This document shows positions 16,198 through 23,693 of a DNA stretch of 35,192 nt, piece by piece; the stretch's first letter is position 1; every line of letters starts with the position of its first letter. Source of the stretch: an uncultured Paracoccaceae bacterium (GTDB lineage Bacteria; Pseudomonadota; Alphaproteobacteria; Rhizobiales; Rhizobiaceae); contig CALMYO010000141.1 of assembly GCA_937873685.1 (NCBI GenBank), forward strand, positions 1 through 35,192. Reading direction: 5' to 3'. The position numbers were made by a program, and so were the translations under genes. Under the pieces are notes generated by a model. The model was not told the DNA's origin. It made no database searches and saw only the letters and a program-made list of their open reading frames with translations.

Positions 16198-17310
16198 TCA
16201 CCGCACCATGCCGCGCGCATCCACCCGCGCCATGCCGAGCAAGGCGCCCGCCCTCGTGAACGCCACTTCGTCAAACAGGTTGACGACCGGGCAGACGTGG
16301 TTCGGCACGATGCGAACACGGTCGCCGACACGCGGCGCAGGATCGGCGCCGGAAACATTGAGAAAGCCGTGCTCCTCGCTTAGATCGGTGACGACAGCGT
16401 TGCCCAGATCCGTGGCGACGCCGTATCCAGTCATCCCGAGCAGGTCGCTTGTCAGCGCCTTGGAGCCGCAATCGAGCATCGCGCGCGCCGGTGTCGGCCG
16501 GCTCACAACAGTTGCATGAACACCAAGCGCACAGTCGGACCACTGGCAAGCCCCGCGGGCAACCTGCGAACGATCGAAATAGACATAGGTGCCGACGCGA
16601 TACTCGCTCAGAGCATCAAGCCCTTGCGTCGACCACATGTCGGGCGTCCCGCCGGACGAGACAATGCCGGTCTCCAGCCCCGCCTTTGCGGCAAGCGCAC
16701 GCGCTTCGGCGAGCCATTCGGCGACGGCGACGCGCATGCCGGGTTTCGGATAGGTTGCAAGACCGGCATAAACCAGACCCGGCATGCGGTCGATCGAAGT
16801 CGCGAGATCGGCAGCGGCCAGTGGTGTCTGCACGCCGTTTCGGCCTGCCCCGGTGTCGCATTCCACCAGAACGCCGATGTCGCGCCCGGCGAGACTGGCC
16901 GCAAAGGCAAGCCCCGGCAGCATCTCGGCATTGTCGGCCACGACCTTGATGTCGGTTTCTCGCGCCAGCGCGCCAAGCCGCTCCAGTTTGGCGCGGCCGA
17001 TGATGTTGAAGGTGAGCAGTATGTCGCGTATGCCGGCCGCAGCCATCACCTGCGCCTCGCCGAGCTTCTGCACCGTCACCCCGATCGCGCCGAGATCGAT
17101 CTGGGCGCGCGCCAGACCGGCCAGCTTGTGGGTTTTGATGTGCGGCCGGCTGGCGATCCCGAACCGGTCGCAATGGAGTTGCCAGCGCAGCAGGTTCGCG
17201 GCTGCGACATCGATGTCGATAACCGGGCACGGCGTATCCACGGCGTCGAGCGAGCCGGAAGGCCCGTTCAGGTCAAGCCACTCGGTCAGGTCGGGAGCGT
17301 TTTCACTCAT
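16198..17310 (-). CDS. Fold-type III PLP enzyme, D-threonine aldolase/D-serine dehydratase-like
   Basis: The 370-residue protein belongs to the alanine racemase-like (fold III) PLP family. The motif RPHIKTHK carries the likely PLP lysine (Lys59). The C-terminal PNHVCPVVN supplies His338 and Cys340, positioned as the zinc pair of eukaryotic-type D-serine dehydratase and D-threonine aldolase. These enzymes act on beta-hydroxy D-amino acids. It is the last gene of the leftward rpiR unit, with its ATG at 17310 only 3 bp after the flavoprotein stop. The substrate may be a beta-hydroxy amino acid derived from the imported compound; this is inference. Confidence 0.85.
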   Translation of the reverse strand: MSENAPDLTEWLDLNGPSGSLDAVDTPCPVIDIDVAAANLLRWQLHCDRFGIASRPHIKTHKLAGLARAQIDLGAIGVTVQKLGEAQVMAAAGIRDILLTFNIIGRAKLERLGALARETDIKVVADNAEMLPGLAFAASLAGRDIGVLVECDTGAGRNGVQTPLAAADLATSIDRMPGLVYAGLATYPKPGMRVAVAEWLAEARALAAKAGLETGIVSSGGTPDMWSTQGLDALSEYRVGTYVYFDRSQVARGACQWSDCALGVHATVVSRPTPARAMLDCGSKALTSDLLGMTGYGVATDLGNAVVTDLSEEHGFLNVSGADPAPRVGDRVRIVPNHVCPVVNLFDEVAFTRAGALLGMARVDARGMVR

Positions 17311-17313
17311 GGC

Positions 17314-19122
17314 TCAACCAAGAACCGGCGTGGCGAGGCCTTCCATGCGCGCCTTCAGTTGCAGCGCCACATGCAATGAATGGAAACGCGACAGGTGCAG
17401 GTTGCCGCCATGGAACCACAGCGCTTCGTGCTTCAGCGGTTTCCACATGTTGCGCAACTCGCCTTCCCAAGGTCCGGGATCGCCCTTGAAGCCTGAACCA
17501 TAGCCCCAGTTCGGGCCGATCATGTCGGCAGCTTCGCGCGATACGATATTGGCGACCCACTCGTTCATTGGCCGATAGCCGGTGGCGTAGACCACCACAT
17601 CGGCCCTGATTTCGCGGCCATCGTTCAAGACAACGGCATTTTCTGTCAGCGCCACGGGTTCGACCCCGCTCACCACCTTGACCTGACCGCTTGCGATCAG
17701 TTCCGAACAGCCGACATCGATGTAGTAACCGGACCCGCTGCGCAGCGCCTTAGCCATCAGCCCGGCGCAATCCTCGGCATAATCGGTGCGGAAACCGGCC
17801 GCACTGAGCCGTGCGATCAGGTCCGCGTCGCGCCGCGCGATCTCCGCATAGACCGGTCGTTGCGCATCGGCCATCAGGCGAAACGGCGTGGATGCAAAGA
17901 TCAGGTCGGCGCGGTCGGTGTCGATGCCGGCATCGACGGCCTCCTGCGAGTAGATCGGCGCAAACGCGACCTCCATCAGCGTCTCGGAGCGCGCGACCGT
18001 CGTCGGCGAGCGCTGGATCATGGTGATTTCGGCCGCGCCGTTTTCCCACAGATCGGCGCAGATGTCGTGCGCAGACGAATTCGCGCCAACCACCACGGCC
18101 TTCCTGCCTGTGAACGGCGCCGCCGACACGTGATGGCAGGAATGATATTGCGTGCCGGCAAAACGTTCCGCGCCGGGCAGGTCGATCTCTCGCGGCGGAC
18201 CGTAGGAGCCGGTGGCGAAAACCAGTTGGCGCGGCCGCAGCACGATCTCCTCGCCATCGCGCAAGACCGTCACCGCCCATTCCTTCGCCTCATGGTTCCA
18301 AACCGCCTTGCGGCATTCGGTTGCGCCCCAGTAGTCGATCTCCATTGCCTTGACATACATCTCCAGCCAGTCGCCCATCTTGTCCTTGGGCGTGAAGACC
18401 GGCCAGTTGTCGGGAAAGGGGATGTAGGGAAGGTGGTCATACCAGACCGGATCGTGCAGCACGAGCGAGCGGTAGCGGTTGCGCCAGGAATCGCCTGCCC
18501 GCGCATTCTTCTCCACCACAATTGCTGGCACGTTCAACTGGCGCAGCCGCGCGGCAAGCGCGATGCCACCCTGCCCGCCGCCGATGATCAGGCAGTAGGG
18601 CTGGCGCGTGCGGCCGAGTTCGCGCGTCTCGCGCTCGCGCTCCTCCAACCAGGTGGTGCGATCGCGCCGCGCGCCGTGGACGATGCCCTTGGGGCGACGG
18701 CGGCCTTTCGGTTCCTCGAACCCCTTGAGTTCCGTCATCGAGGTCAGCAGCGTGTGGCAGAGCCCGCCGCGAAGCCGAACGATCCCGCGCCCGCGCGCCT
18801 GTGCTGTCTCGAAATCGATGAACGCTTCGGTTACATCGCCGGTCTGCGTCGCCGCGCCAGCGAGGGAGAAGGCGCACGCCCCGACTGCGCCAAGCTGCGC
18901 GCGAAGCATTGCGGCAATCGCATCGCGCCCCTCAAGCGTCCTGATGTTCCAGGTGAAGGCGACAAGGTCGCGCCAGAACCCGTCCGGCTCGAACAGCGCC
19001 GCGACGCCGTCGATATCACCCGCATTCAGCGCGGCGGAAAAGCGGTCCAGCCACGCGGACACGGCCCGGCTTGCGTTGTCACTCGGCACTTGCCCCTGCA
19101 TTGCGGCATTCGCGGTCGCCAT
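17314..19122 (-). CDS. Flavin-containing monooxygenase-like protein with N-terminal NTF2/SnoaL-like domain
   Basis: This 602-residue flavoprotein starts with an NTF2/SnoaL-like domain (about residues 20-135, with LNAGDIDGVAALFEPDGFWR). An FMO-type oxidoreductase follows. The FAD Rossmann motif IIGGGQGG is at residues 179-186. The FMO signature form F-x-G-x-x-x-H is at 321-327 (FAGTQYH), and the NADPH-binding strand VVVGANSSAHD is around 343-353. Such proteins insert one oxygen at N or S atoms or do Baeyer-Villiger chemistry. ATG at 19122 follows a GGGAGGG. It is 21 bp after rpiR and just before the PLP enzyme, so the three form a unit. The substrate is unknown. Confidence 0.88.
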   Translation of the reverse strand: MATANAAMQGQVPSDNASRAVSAWLDRFSAALNAGDIDGVAALFEPDGFWRDLVAFTWNIRTLEGRDAIAAMLRAQLGAVGACAFSLAGAATQTGDVTEAFIDFETAQARGRGIVRLRGGLCHTLLTSMTELKGFEEPKGRRRPKGIVHGARRDRTTWLEERERETRELGRTRQPYCLIIGGGQGGIALAARLRQLNVPAIVVEKNARAGDSWRNRYRSLVLHDPVWYDHLPYIPFPDNWPVFTPKDKMGDWLEMYVKAMEIDYWGATECRKAVWNHEAKEWAVTVLRDGEEIVLRPRQLVFATGSYGPPREIDLPGAERFAGTQYHSCHHVSAAPFTGRKAVVVGANSSAHDICADLWENGAAEITMIQRSPTTVARSETLMEVAFAPIYSQEAVDAGIDTDRADLIFASTPFRLMADAQRPVYAEIARRDADLIARLSAAGFRTDYAEDCAGLMAKALRSGSGYYIDVGCSELIASGQVKVVSGVEPVALTENAVVLNDGREIRADVVVYATGYRPMNEWVANIVSREAADMIGPNWGYGSGFKGDPGPWEGELRNMWKPLKHEALWFHGGNLHLSRFHSLHVALQLKARMEGLATPVLG

Positions 19123-19143
19123 CGCGCCCTCCCCTGACCCTGC

Positions 19144-20106
19144 TCATTCCTCTTCGGCGATTGCCGGCGTAATGGCCGACGGATCGGTCTGCGGCGCCGG
19201 AATGGCGACGCCGATGCGGGCCAGCGTGTAGCGCACCCGGCGCAAGGTCTCACGGGCGCGCGGCCCCATCCGCGTGGCGACGCCGGCGGCGAGCGTGTCG
19301 ATCACCGCCATGTGCGCGTAGCGCGACGGCGTCGGCACCAGCACGTTCGGACCCTCGTCGATGCGCATTGCGATGACGATTTCAGCGGCAGCGGCCAACG
19401 GCGTGTCGGGCCGCGTCAGCGCAACGGTGCGCGCGCCGAACGAGCGCGCGATTTCGACGGCCTCCACCACGGTCTTCGACCGCCCCGAGTTCGAAAGCGC
19501 AAACACCGCGTCGCCCGGCTGCAACGTAGCGGCCGACATGCGCTGCTGGTGCCCGTCGACATAGGCTGCGACCGGCAGGCCGAGGCGAAACAGTCTCAGT
19601 TTCATGTCTTCGATCATGGCGGCCGACCCGCCGCCCTGCCCGTAGAGGTCGATGCGTCGGCTTGCCGCCAGCGCCTCGATCGCCTGGCCGAGCACCGCCG
19701 TGTCGAGCTGGTCGAGGCATTCGCGCACGCTGCCGGCCGCCCGCAACATGATCGACTGGGCAAGATGGCCGATATCGTCGTCGAAGACACGATCGGACTT
19801 CAGATACGCCGCCGCCACGGTCAGCGTGGTGGCGAGGCTGATCTTGAATTCGGCAAACGAGGCGCAACCGACCGAGCGGCAGAACCGCGTCACCGTCGGC
19901 TGGCTGACATCGGCGCGCTGGGCGAGATCGGCGATCGTCATGCGCGTCGCCGCCTCATAGTCGGCGGAGACGATGTCAGCCACGCGCCGTTCAGCCTGCG
20001 AGAGATCGCGCAGGACCCGCTGCATGCGCGAAACGATGTCAATCGCCGGTGGCCTTGCCGCCATTCCGACCGGGGTCGCATCGATTTCCACGGAATCGCC
20101 ACTCAT
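19144..20106 (-). CDS. RpiR/MurR-family transcriptional regulator with SIS domain
   Basis: The 320-residue regulator has an N-terminal RpiR helix-turn-helix (about residues 25-95, recognition region LAQRADVSQPTVTRFCRSVG). Its SIS sugar-phosphate-binding domain (about 145-285) has the motif ALSNSGRSKTVVE. The SIS domain usually senses a sugar phosphate or related ligand. I chose the ATG at 20106 on family length; the frame is open to 20241 and no strong ribosome binding site decides it. It is transcribed away from the long transport/oxidoreductase operon starting at 20404, and palindromes lie between them. It probably controls itself, the flavoprotein/PLP genes and the divergent operon. Confidence 0.88.
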   Translation of the reverse strand: MSGDSVEIDATPVGMAARPPAIDIVSRMQRVLRDLSQAERRVADIVSADYEAATRMTIADLAQRADVSQPTVTRFCRSVGCASFAEFKISLATTLTVAAAYLKSDRVFDDDIGHLAQSIMLRAAGSVRECLDQLDTAVLGQAIEALAASRRIDLYGQGGGSAAMIEDMKLRLFRLGLPVAAYVDGHQQRMSAATLQPGDAVFALSNSGRSKTVVEAVEIARSFGARTVALTRPDTPLAAAAEIVIAMRIDEGPNVLVPTPSRYAHMAVIDTLAAGVATRMGPRARETLRRVRYTLARIGVAIPAPQTDPSAITPAIAEEE

Positions 20107-20153
20107 CGCCGCAGCGCCATTCTGCCATTCTTGCGGGCAACAGCCCTGAAAAA

Positions 20154-20181
20154 AAATTACATCATTTGGCGTCTTGTGCAA
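20154..20181 (-). promoter_or_regulatory. Candidate sigma-70 promoter of rpiR
   Basis: On the minus strand, TTGCAC (plus-strand 20176-20181) is followed after 16 bp by TAATTT (plus-strand 20154-20159), both close to the -35/-10 consensus. It lies about 50 bp upstream of the chosen rpiR start and next to a strong palindrome at 20210-20242, compatible with autoregulation. Confidence 0.45.
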
Positions 20182-20209
20182 CACCTCATCACCACTGGCC
20201 CCGTTCGCA

Positions 20210-20242
20210 GATGCAAGAAAACAAGGCAAATTGCCTTGCATC
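20210..20242. promoter_or_regulatory. Overlapping palindromes, candidate RpiR operator
   Basis: Two inverted repeats share sequence. GATGCAAG (20210-20217) pairs with CTTGCATC (20235-20242). CAAGGCAA (20222-20229) pairs with TTGCCTTG (20231-20238) around a single central base. They lie midway in the 297-bp divergent region between rpiR and the ABC transporter operon. This is the expected place for a regulator binding site. Binding itself is inferred. Confidence 0.5.
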
Positions 20243-20311
20243 GCAGCATGAGCGGTCCGGGAGACAGATTCATTAACATTTCAGAAAGGCGCTTGCGTAA
20301 CGCGGATTTCT

Positions 20312-20332
20312 GTAACATAGTTTCAGGGTTAC
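20312..20332. promoter_or_regulatory. GTAAC/GTTAC inverted repeat, candidate second operator or promoter-proximal site
   Basis: GTAAC (20312-20316) and GTTAC (20328-20332) form a dyad spaced by 11 bp, one helical turn. A further direct GTAAC is at 20297-20301. The site is about 75 bp before the ATPase start, in an AT-richer stretch where a promoter would be expected. No convincing -35/-10 pair with 16-18 bp spacing was found there. Confidence 0.3.
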
Positions 20333-20403
20333 GTGTTTCTGGCCAGCGTTTCAAATACCCGCGGGCCGGAACGACGCCACGCAGCGCGCGCCGGGGAAGG
20401 ATG

Positions 20404-21228
20404 ATGGACGCAGCGGAAAAGTCACGGACGGGACAAGCGCAATCGCGGCCGGTCAAGATGACGATCGACCGCGCGTCGAAATCCTACCAGACGAAAACCG
20501 GTTCCGTGCACGCGCTCGACAACGTATCGCTAGACGTGCGCGACGGCGAGTTCCTGTGCATCCTCGGCCCGTCCGGTTGCGGCAAGACCACGCTTCTTTG
20601 GTCCATGGCCGGACTTCACACCCTTTCGAGTGGCCAGATCCGGCTCGGCAACGAGCCGATCACCAAGCCGCATCCGCAGATCGCGATGATCTTCCAGGAC
20701 GCCAACCTGCTGCCTTGGCGCAACCTCGAAAAGAACATCGAGCTGCCGTTCGAGATCAAACGCCAGCAGCCCGACAAGGCGAAGATCGGCCGCCTGCTGG
20801 AACGCGTCGGCCTCGCCGGTTTCGAAAGCAAGTACCCGCGCGAACTGTCCGGAGGCATGCAGCAGCGCGCCTCCATCGTGCGCAGCCTCGCCGTCGAGCC
20901 TTCCCTGCTGCTGATGGACGAACCGTTCGGGGCGCTTGACGCATTTACCCGCGACGAGATGAACCTGCTGATCCAGGAAATCTGGATGGAGACCGGCAAG
21001 ACCATCGCTTTCGTCACCCATTCGATCGCCGAGGCGATCTTCCTTGCCGACCGCGTGGCGGTAATGTCGGCCAGGCCCGGCCGGATCGCGGAGATTTTCG
21101 ACGTCGACATCCCAAGGCCGCGTTCGGTCGACATCCAGACGCAGCCGGAGTTCATCGCGCGCGTGCTGCAAGTGAAGGCGCATATCGAGCACGGCCGCGC
21201 CGGATCGGCGAAGCTGGAGATCACCTGA
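20404..21228 (+). CDS. NitT/TauT-type ABC transporter ATP-binding protein (second system)
   Basis: This 274-residue ATPase has Walker A GPSGCGKT (residues 55-62), Q-loop IFQDANLLPW, signature LSGGMQQR (from 148), Walker B LLMDE (D172/E173) and an H-loop in FVTHSIAEA. The subfamily form is that of nitrate/sulfonate/taurine importers. ATG codons at 20401 and 20404 are both possible; the GGGGAAGG just upstream is better spaced for 20404. The open frame continues upstream into the intergenic region without homology. It is the first gene of the long rightward operon divergent from rpiR. Confidence 0.9.
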   Translation: MDAAEKSRTGQAQSRPVKMTIDRASKSYQTKTGSVHALDNVSLDVRDGEFLCILGPSGCGKTTLLWSMAGLHTLSSGQIRLGNEPITKPHPQIAMIFQDANLLPWRNLEKNIELPFEIKRQQPDKAKIGRLLERVGLAGFESKYPRELSGGMQQRASIVRSLAVEPSLLLMDEPFGALDAFTRDEMNLLIQEIWMETGKTIAFVTHSIAEAIFLADRVAVMSARPGRIAEIFDVDIPRPRSVDIQTQPEFIARVLQVKAHIEHGRAGSAKLEIT

Positions 21229-21246
21229 CTTTAGGGAGCGGAAAGC

Positions 21247-22089
21247 GTGGACAAGGCGCTCGGCGACAGGATTCCTGAGTTCAACAAGAAGGGCGGCGGC
21301 ACCGAGGTCGGCCTTTCGGGCGCATCGTTTTCGCTTGGCGAACACAGGACGAAGTTCGAGATCCTCGTCATAGCGCTCGTCGCGGTCTTGATCGTCGGCG
21401 GCGCGGAGTTCCTGCTCGGGGCCTTCAACGTGCCGCACTACGTGCTGCCGAAGCCAAGCCAGATCGTGACCGCGCTGGTGACGGAGTTTCCCAACCTGTG
21501 GCCGCACCTGCTGATCACGCTCTACGAGTTGCTGGTTGGCTTTGCGATCGGCGCGTCGATCGGTTTCGTTCTCGCCGCAGTGATCACACAGTTCCCCTTC
21601 GTGGAGAAGATCGTCACGCCCTACATCCTGCTTTTGGTGACAACGCCGATGCTGGCGCTGGTGCCGCTGCTGATCCTGCGCTTTGGCTTCGGTTCCGAAC
21701 CGCGCATCATTGCGGTCGCGCTGGCGAGCGGGCCGATGGTGATGATCAACTCGGCGACCGGGTTCCGGCGCGTCGATCTCGCCAAGATCGCACTGGCGCG
21801 TTCTTTCGGCGCCAGCACGTTCCAGATCTTCACCAAGATCCGCATCCCGATGGCCATGCCAATGATCATCGTCGGCCTGATGGTCGGGTCGATCTTCGGC
21901 CTGCTGACGACGATCGGCGCCGAGATGGTCGGCGGGGCGGAAGGCCTCGGCAACCGGCTCACCTATTATTCGGCGCTGATCCGCATGCCGCAGTTCTTCG
22001 CCATCATCCTGATCCTCGCGATCATCGGCATATCGATCTACGTCTTTTTCTTCTGGCTCGGCAAGAAATGGGCCGGATGGGAGAGCTAA
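21247..22089 (+). CDS. NitT/TauT-type ABC transporter permease (second system)
   Basis: The 280-residue BPD_transp_1 permease has a hydrophilic N-terminus of about 35 residues. Six hydrophobic segments follow, the first at FEILVIALVAVLIVGGAEFL. The coupling loop reads LAKIALARSFGASTFQIFTK. GTG at 21247 has GGGAG about 8 nt upstream and starts 18 bp after the ATPase stop. It ends in a short cytoplasmic tail (FWLGKKWAGWES). It works with the ATPase before it and the binding protein after it. It is a different system from the one at 12115-14730. Confidence 0.9.
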   Translation: MDKALGDRIPEFNKKGGGTEVGLSGASFSLGEHRTKFEILVIALVAVLIVGGAEFLLGAFNVPHYVLPKPSQIVTALVTEFPNLWPHLLITLYELLVGFAIGASIGFVLAAVITQFPFVEKIVTPYILLLVTTPMLALVPLLILRFGFGSEPRIIAVALASGPMVMINSATGFRRVDLAKIALARSFGASTFQIFTKIRIPMAMPMIIVGLMVGSIFGLLTTIGAEMVGGAEGLGNRLTYYSALIRMPQFFAIILILAIIGISIYVFFFWLGKKWAGWES

Positions 22090-22161
22090 CCGGCGACAGT
22101 CCGGCAACACCACGGCGGGAGGGCGGCGACAGGGAAGTGAACAGGAAGAGGAGTGAAAGGG

Positions 22162-23289
22162 ATGACTGGGGACATGATGATCCCACGGCGCAAGCTTCTG
22201 ACCTTGACCGCCGGAGGCGTTTCGATGCTGACGCTGGCGAGCGTGGCCGGCATTCGCCCGGCGCGCGCCGCCGAGACCGTGCGTTGGGTCAGCCCGCGCG
22301 GCACCGTCGAGGTGCTCGACGACTACCCCTACTGGGTCGCCAAGAAGTTCGGCTATTTCGGCGACATCGAGACGACGCTGGAACCCGGCCCGTCCGACGC
22401 CACGGCGACCGTCAAGCTCGTCGACCAGAACCAGGCCGATGTCGGCTATCCGTCGCCCGGCGTATTCTCGCTGGCGCTGGCGCAAGGCATTCCGCTGGTT
22501 TCGGCGTTCCACATGGGCGGCGGCGACGTGTTCTCGTTTGCCTTCCGCAAGGGCGAGAAGCCGGCCGATCTCAAGGGTCTCGAAGGCAAGACGATCGTGC
22601 TCGGCTCGGCCGGCTGGCAGGCGATCTGCGATCCGATGCTGAAGGCCGCCGGCGTCGACATCACCAAGGTGAAGTATGTGGACGCGGGCTGGCCGACCTG
22701 GGGCACGGCCGTGATGTCCGGACAGGGCGACGCCGCGCTGTCGTGGGAAGGACTGCGCGCCCAGTGGAAGGGCCAGGGCCTCGACTTCGACTACTTCCTC
22801 GGCCGCGATTTCTCCAAGCTGCCGGCAAACAGCATGGTGATCCGCAAGGCGGATTTCGAGGACGCTGCCAAGAAGGAGATGTACGGACGCTACTTCCAGG
22901 GCTGGGCCGCCGGGCTGGAGTTCGGCAAGCACAATCCGCGCGCCGCAACCCAGATCGTGATGGAGCAGTTCCCGGGGCTGGATTCGCAGATGACGCCGGA
23001 TATCGCAGTGGAATCGGTGATGCAGCTCGCCAACGTGTTTGGCGGCCGCATGGATGAGCGCAAGAAGTGGGGCTACCACCTGCCCGAAAGCTGGCAGCTC
23101 TTCTTCGATGTCGGCCGCGAGATCGGCCAGATCCAGGGCGATTTCAAGCTCGAGGATGTGGTCAAGAACGACCTGATCGACGTCGCCAACGCCTTCGACG
23201 CCGCCAAGGTGAAGGCGGATGCCGACGGCTTCGCGCTTTCCGACGCCTATGGCGCGGTCAATGTCGACGAGATCAAGACCCGCCTCTGA
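22162..23289 (+). CDS. NitT/TauT-type ABC transporter binding protein (second system), Tat-like leader
   Basis: This 375-residue periplasmic protein starts at ATG 22162, 8 nt after GAGGAG; GTG at 22153 is the longer option. The leader MIPRRKLLTLTAGG contains a twin arginine (R9/R10) and ends near residue 36 (RPARA before AETVRW), so Tat or Sec export is possible. The mature part has the layout of the ABC-type nitrate/sulfonate/NMT1 class (DYPYWVAKKFGYF, QADVGYPSPGVFSLAL). It is about 40 residues longer than the first NitT-type binding protein and clearly divergent from it. The ligand is unknown. Confidence 0.88.
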   Translation: MTGDMMIPRRKLLTLTAGGVSMLTLASVAGIRPARAAETVRWVSPRGTVEVLDDYPYWVAKKFGYFGDIETTLEPGPSDATATVKLVDQNQADVGYPSPGVFSLALAQGIPLVSAFHMGGGDVFSFAFRKGEKPADLKGLEGKTIVLGSAGWQAICDPMLKAAGVDITKVKYVDAGWPTWGTAVMSGQGDAALSWEGLRAQWKGQGLDFDYFLGRDFSKLPANSMVIRKADFEDAAKKEMYGRYFQGWAAGLEFGKHNPRAATQIVMEQFPGLDSQMTPDIAVESVMQLANVFGGRMDERKKWGYHLPESWQLFFDVGREIGQIQGDFKLEDVVKNDLIDVANAFDAAKVKADADGFALSDAYGAVNVDEIKTRL

Positions 23290-23302
23290 CCGCATAGCCA
23301 CT

Positions 23303-23327
23303 GGCGGCGCCTAACGCAGGCGCCGCC
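23303..23327 (+). other. Strong intercistronic stem-loop after the binding-protein gene
   Basis: GGCGGCGCC (23303-23311) and GGCGCCGCC (23319-23327) make a perfect 9-bp GC-only stem with a 7-nt loop, 14 bp after the binding-protein stop. No T-run follows, so partial termination or mRNA 3'-end protection favouring binding-protein expression is more likely than full termination. Confidence 0.5.
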
Positions 23328-23357
23328 CCTTCAGTCGCATCGGCCAGGGAGGCTTCG

Positions 23358-23693
23358 ATGCTGGTGTTCGATCATGTCGGTGTCACCACCACGGTGCGCC
23401 AGCCGAACGAGAACTGGGTGGAGCAAAGCAGGGTGTGGGTGACGAACCCGCATGACCATCCGGATCGGGTCGAATTCCTGCGCTACGAGCCGGATTCCAC
23501 CGTTCCCGACATCATCAAGCAGAACCCGCATGTCGCCTTCAAGGTGGAGGCGCTGGAACCGTACCTCGAAGGCGTTGAGATCGTGATCCCGCCGTTCACC
23601 GTCGGCGATTTCCTCGAGGTCGTGTTCGTGCGCAAGCACGGCCTGATCTTCGAATACATGCACTACCTGAAGGAAGGCTGGTTCGACGCATGA
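23358..23693 (+). CDS. Small VOC-superfamily (glyoxalase-like) protein
   Basis: This 111-residue protein has the N-terminal strand LVFDHVGVTT and a second half with HVAFKVEALEPYLEG and LIFEYMHYL. These resemble the two beta-alpha-beta-beta-beta modules of the vicinal oxygen chelate superfamily. Candidate metal ligands are the His in DHVGV, the His in PHVAF and the Glu in FEYMHY. Relatives act as epimerases, isomerases, lyases or dioxygenases. ATG at 23358 follows GGGAGG. Its stop overlaps the start of the next gene by 4 bp (ATGA). Single-domain VOC proteins usually act as dimers. The reaction here is unknown. Confidence 0.7.
   Translation: MLVFDHVGVTTTVRQPNENWVEQSRVWVTNPHDHPDRVEFLRYEPDSTVPDIIKQNPHVAFKVEALEPYLEGVEIVIPPFTVGDFLEVVFVRKHGLIFEYMHYLKEGWFDA

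Noticed and set aside
20530-23301. Minus-strand open frame of 923 codons
   Set aside because: It lies antisense to three well-supported transporter genes. Its translation is rich in Arg, Asp and His with no family motifs, the usual antisense frame in GC-rich DNA.
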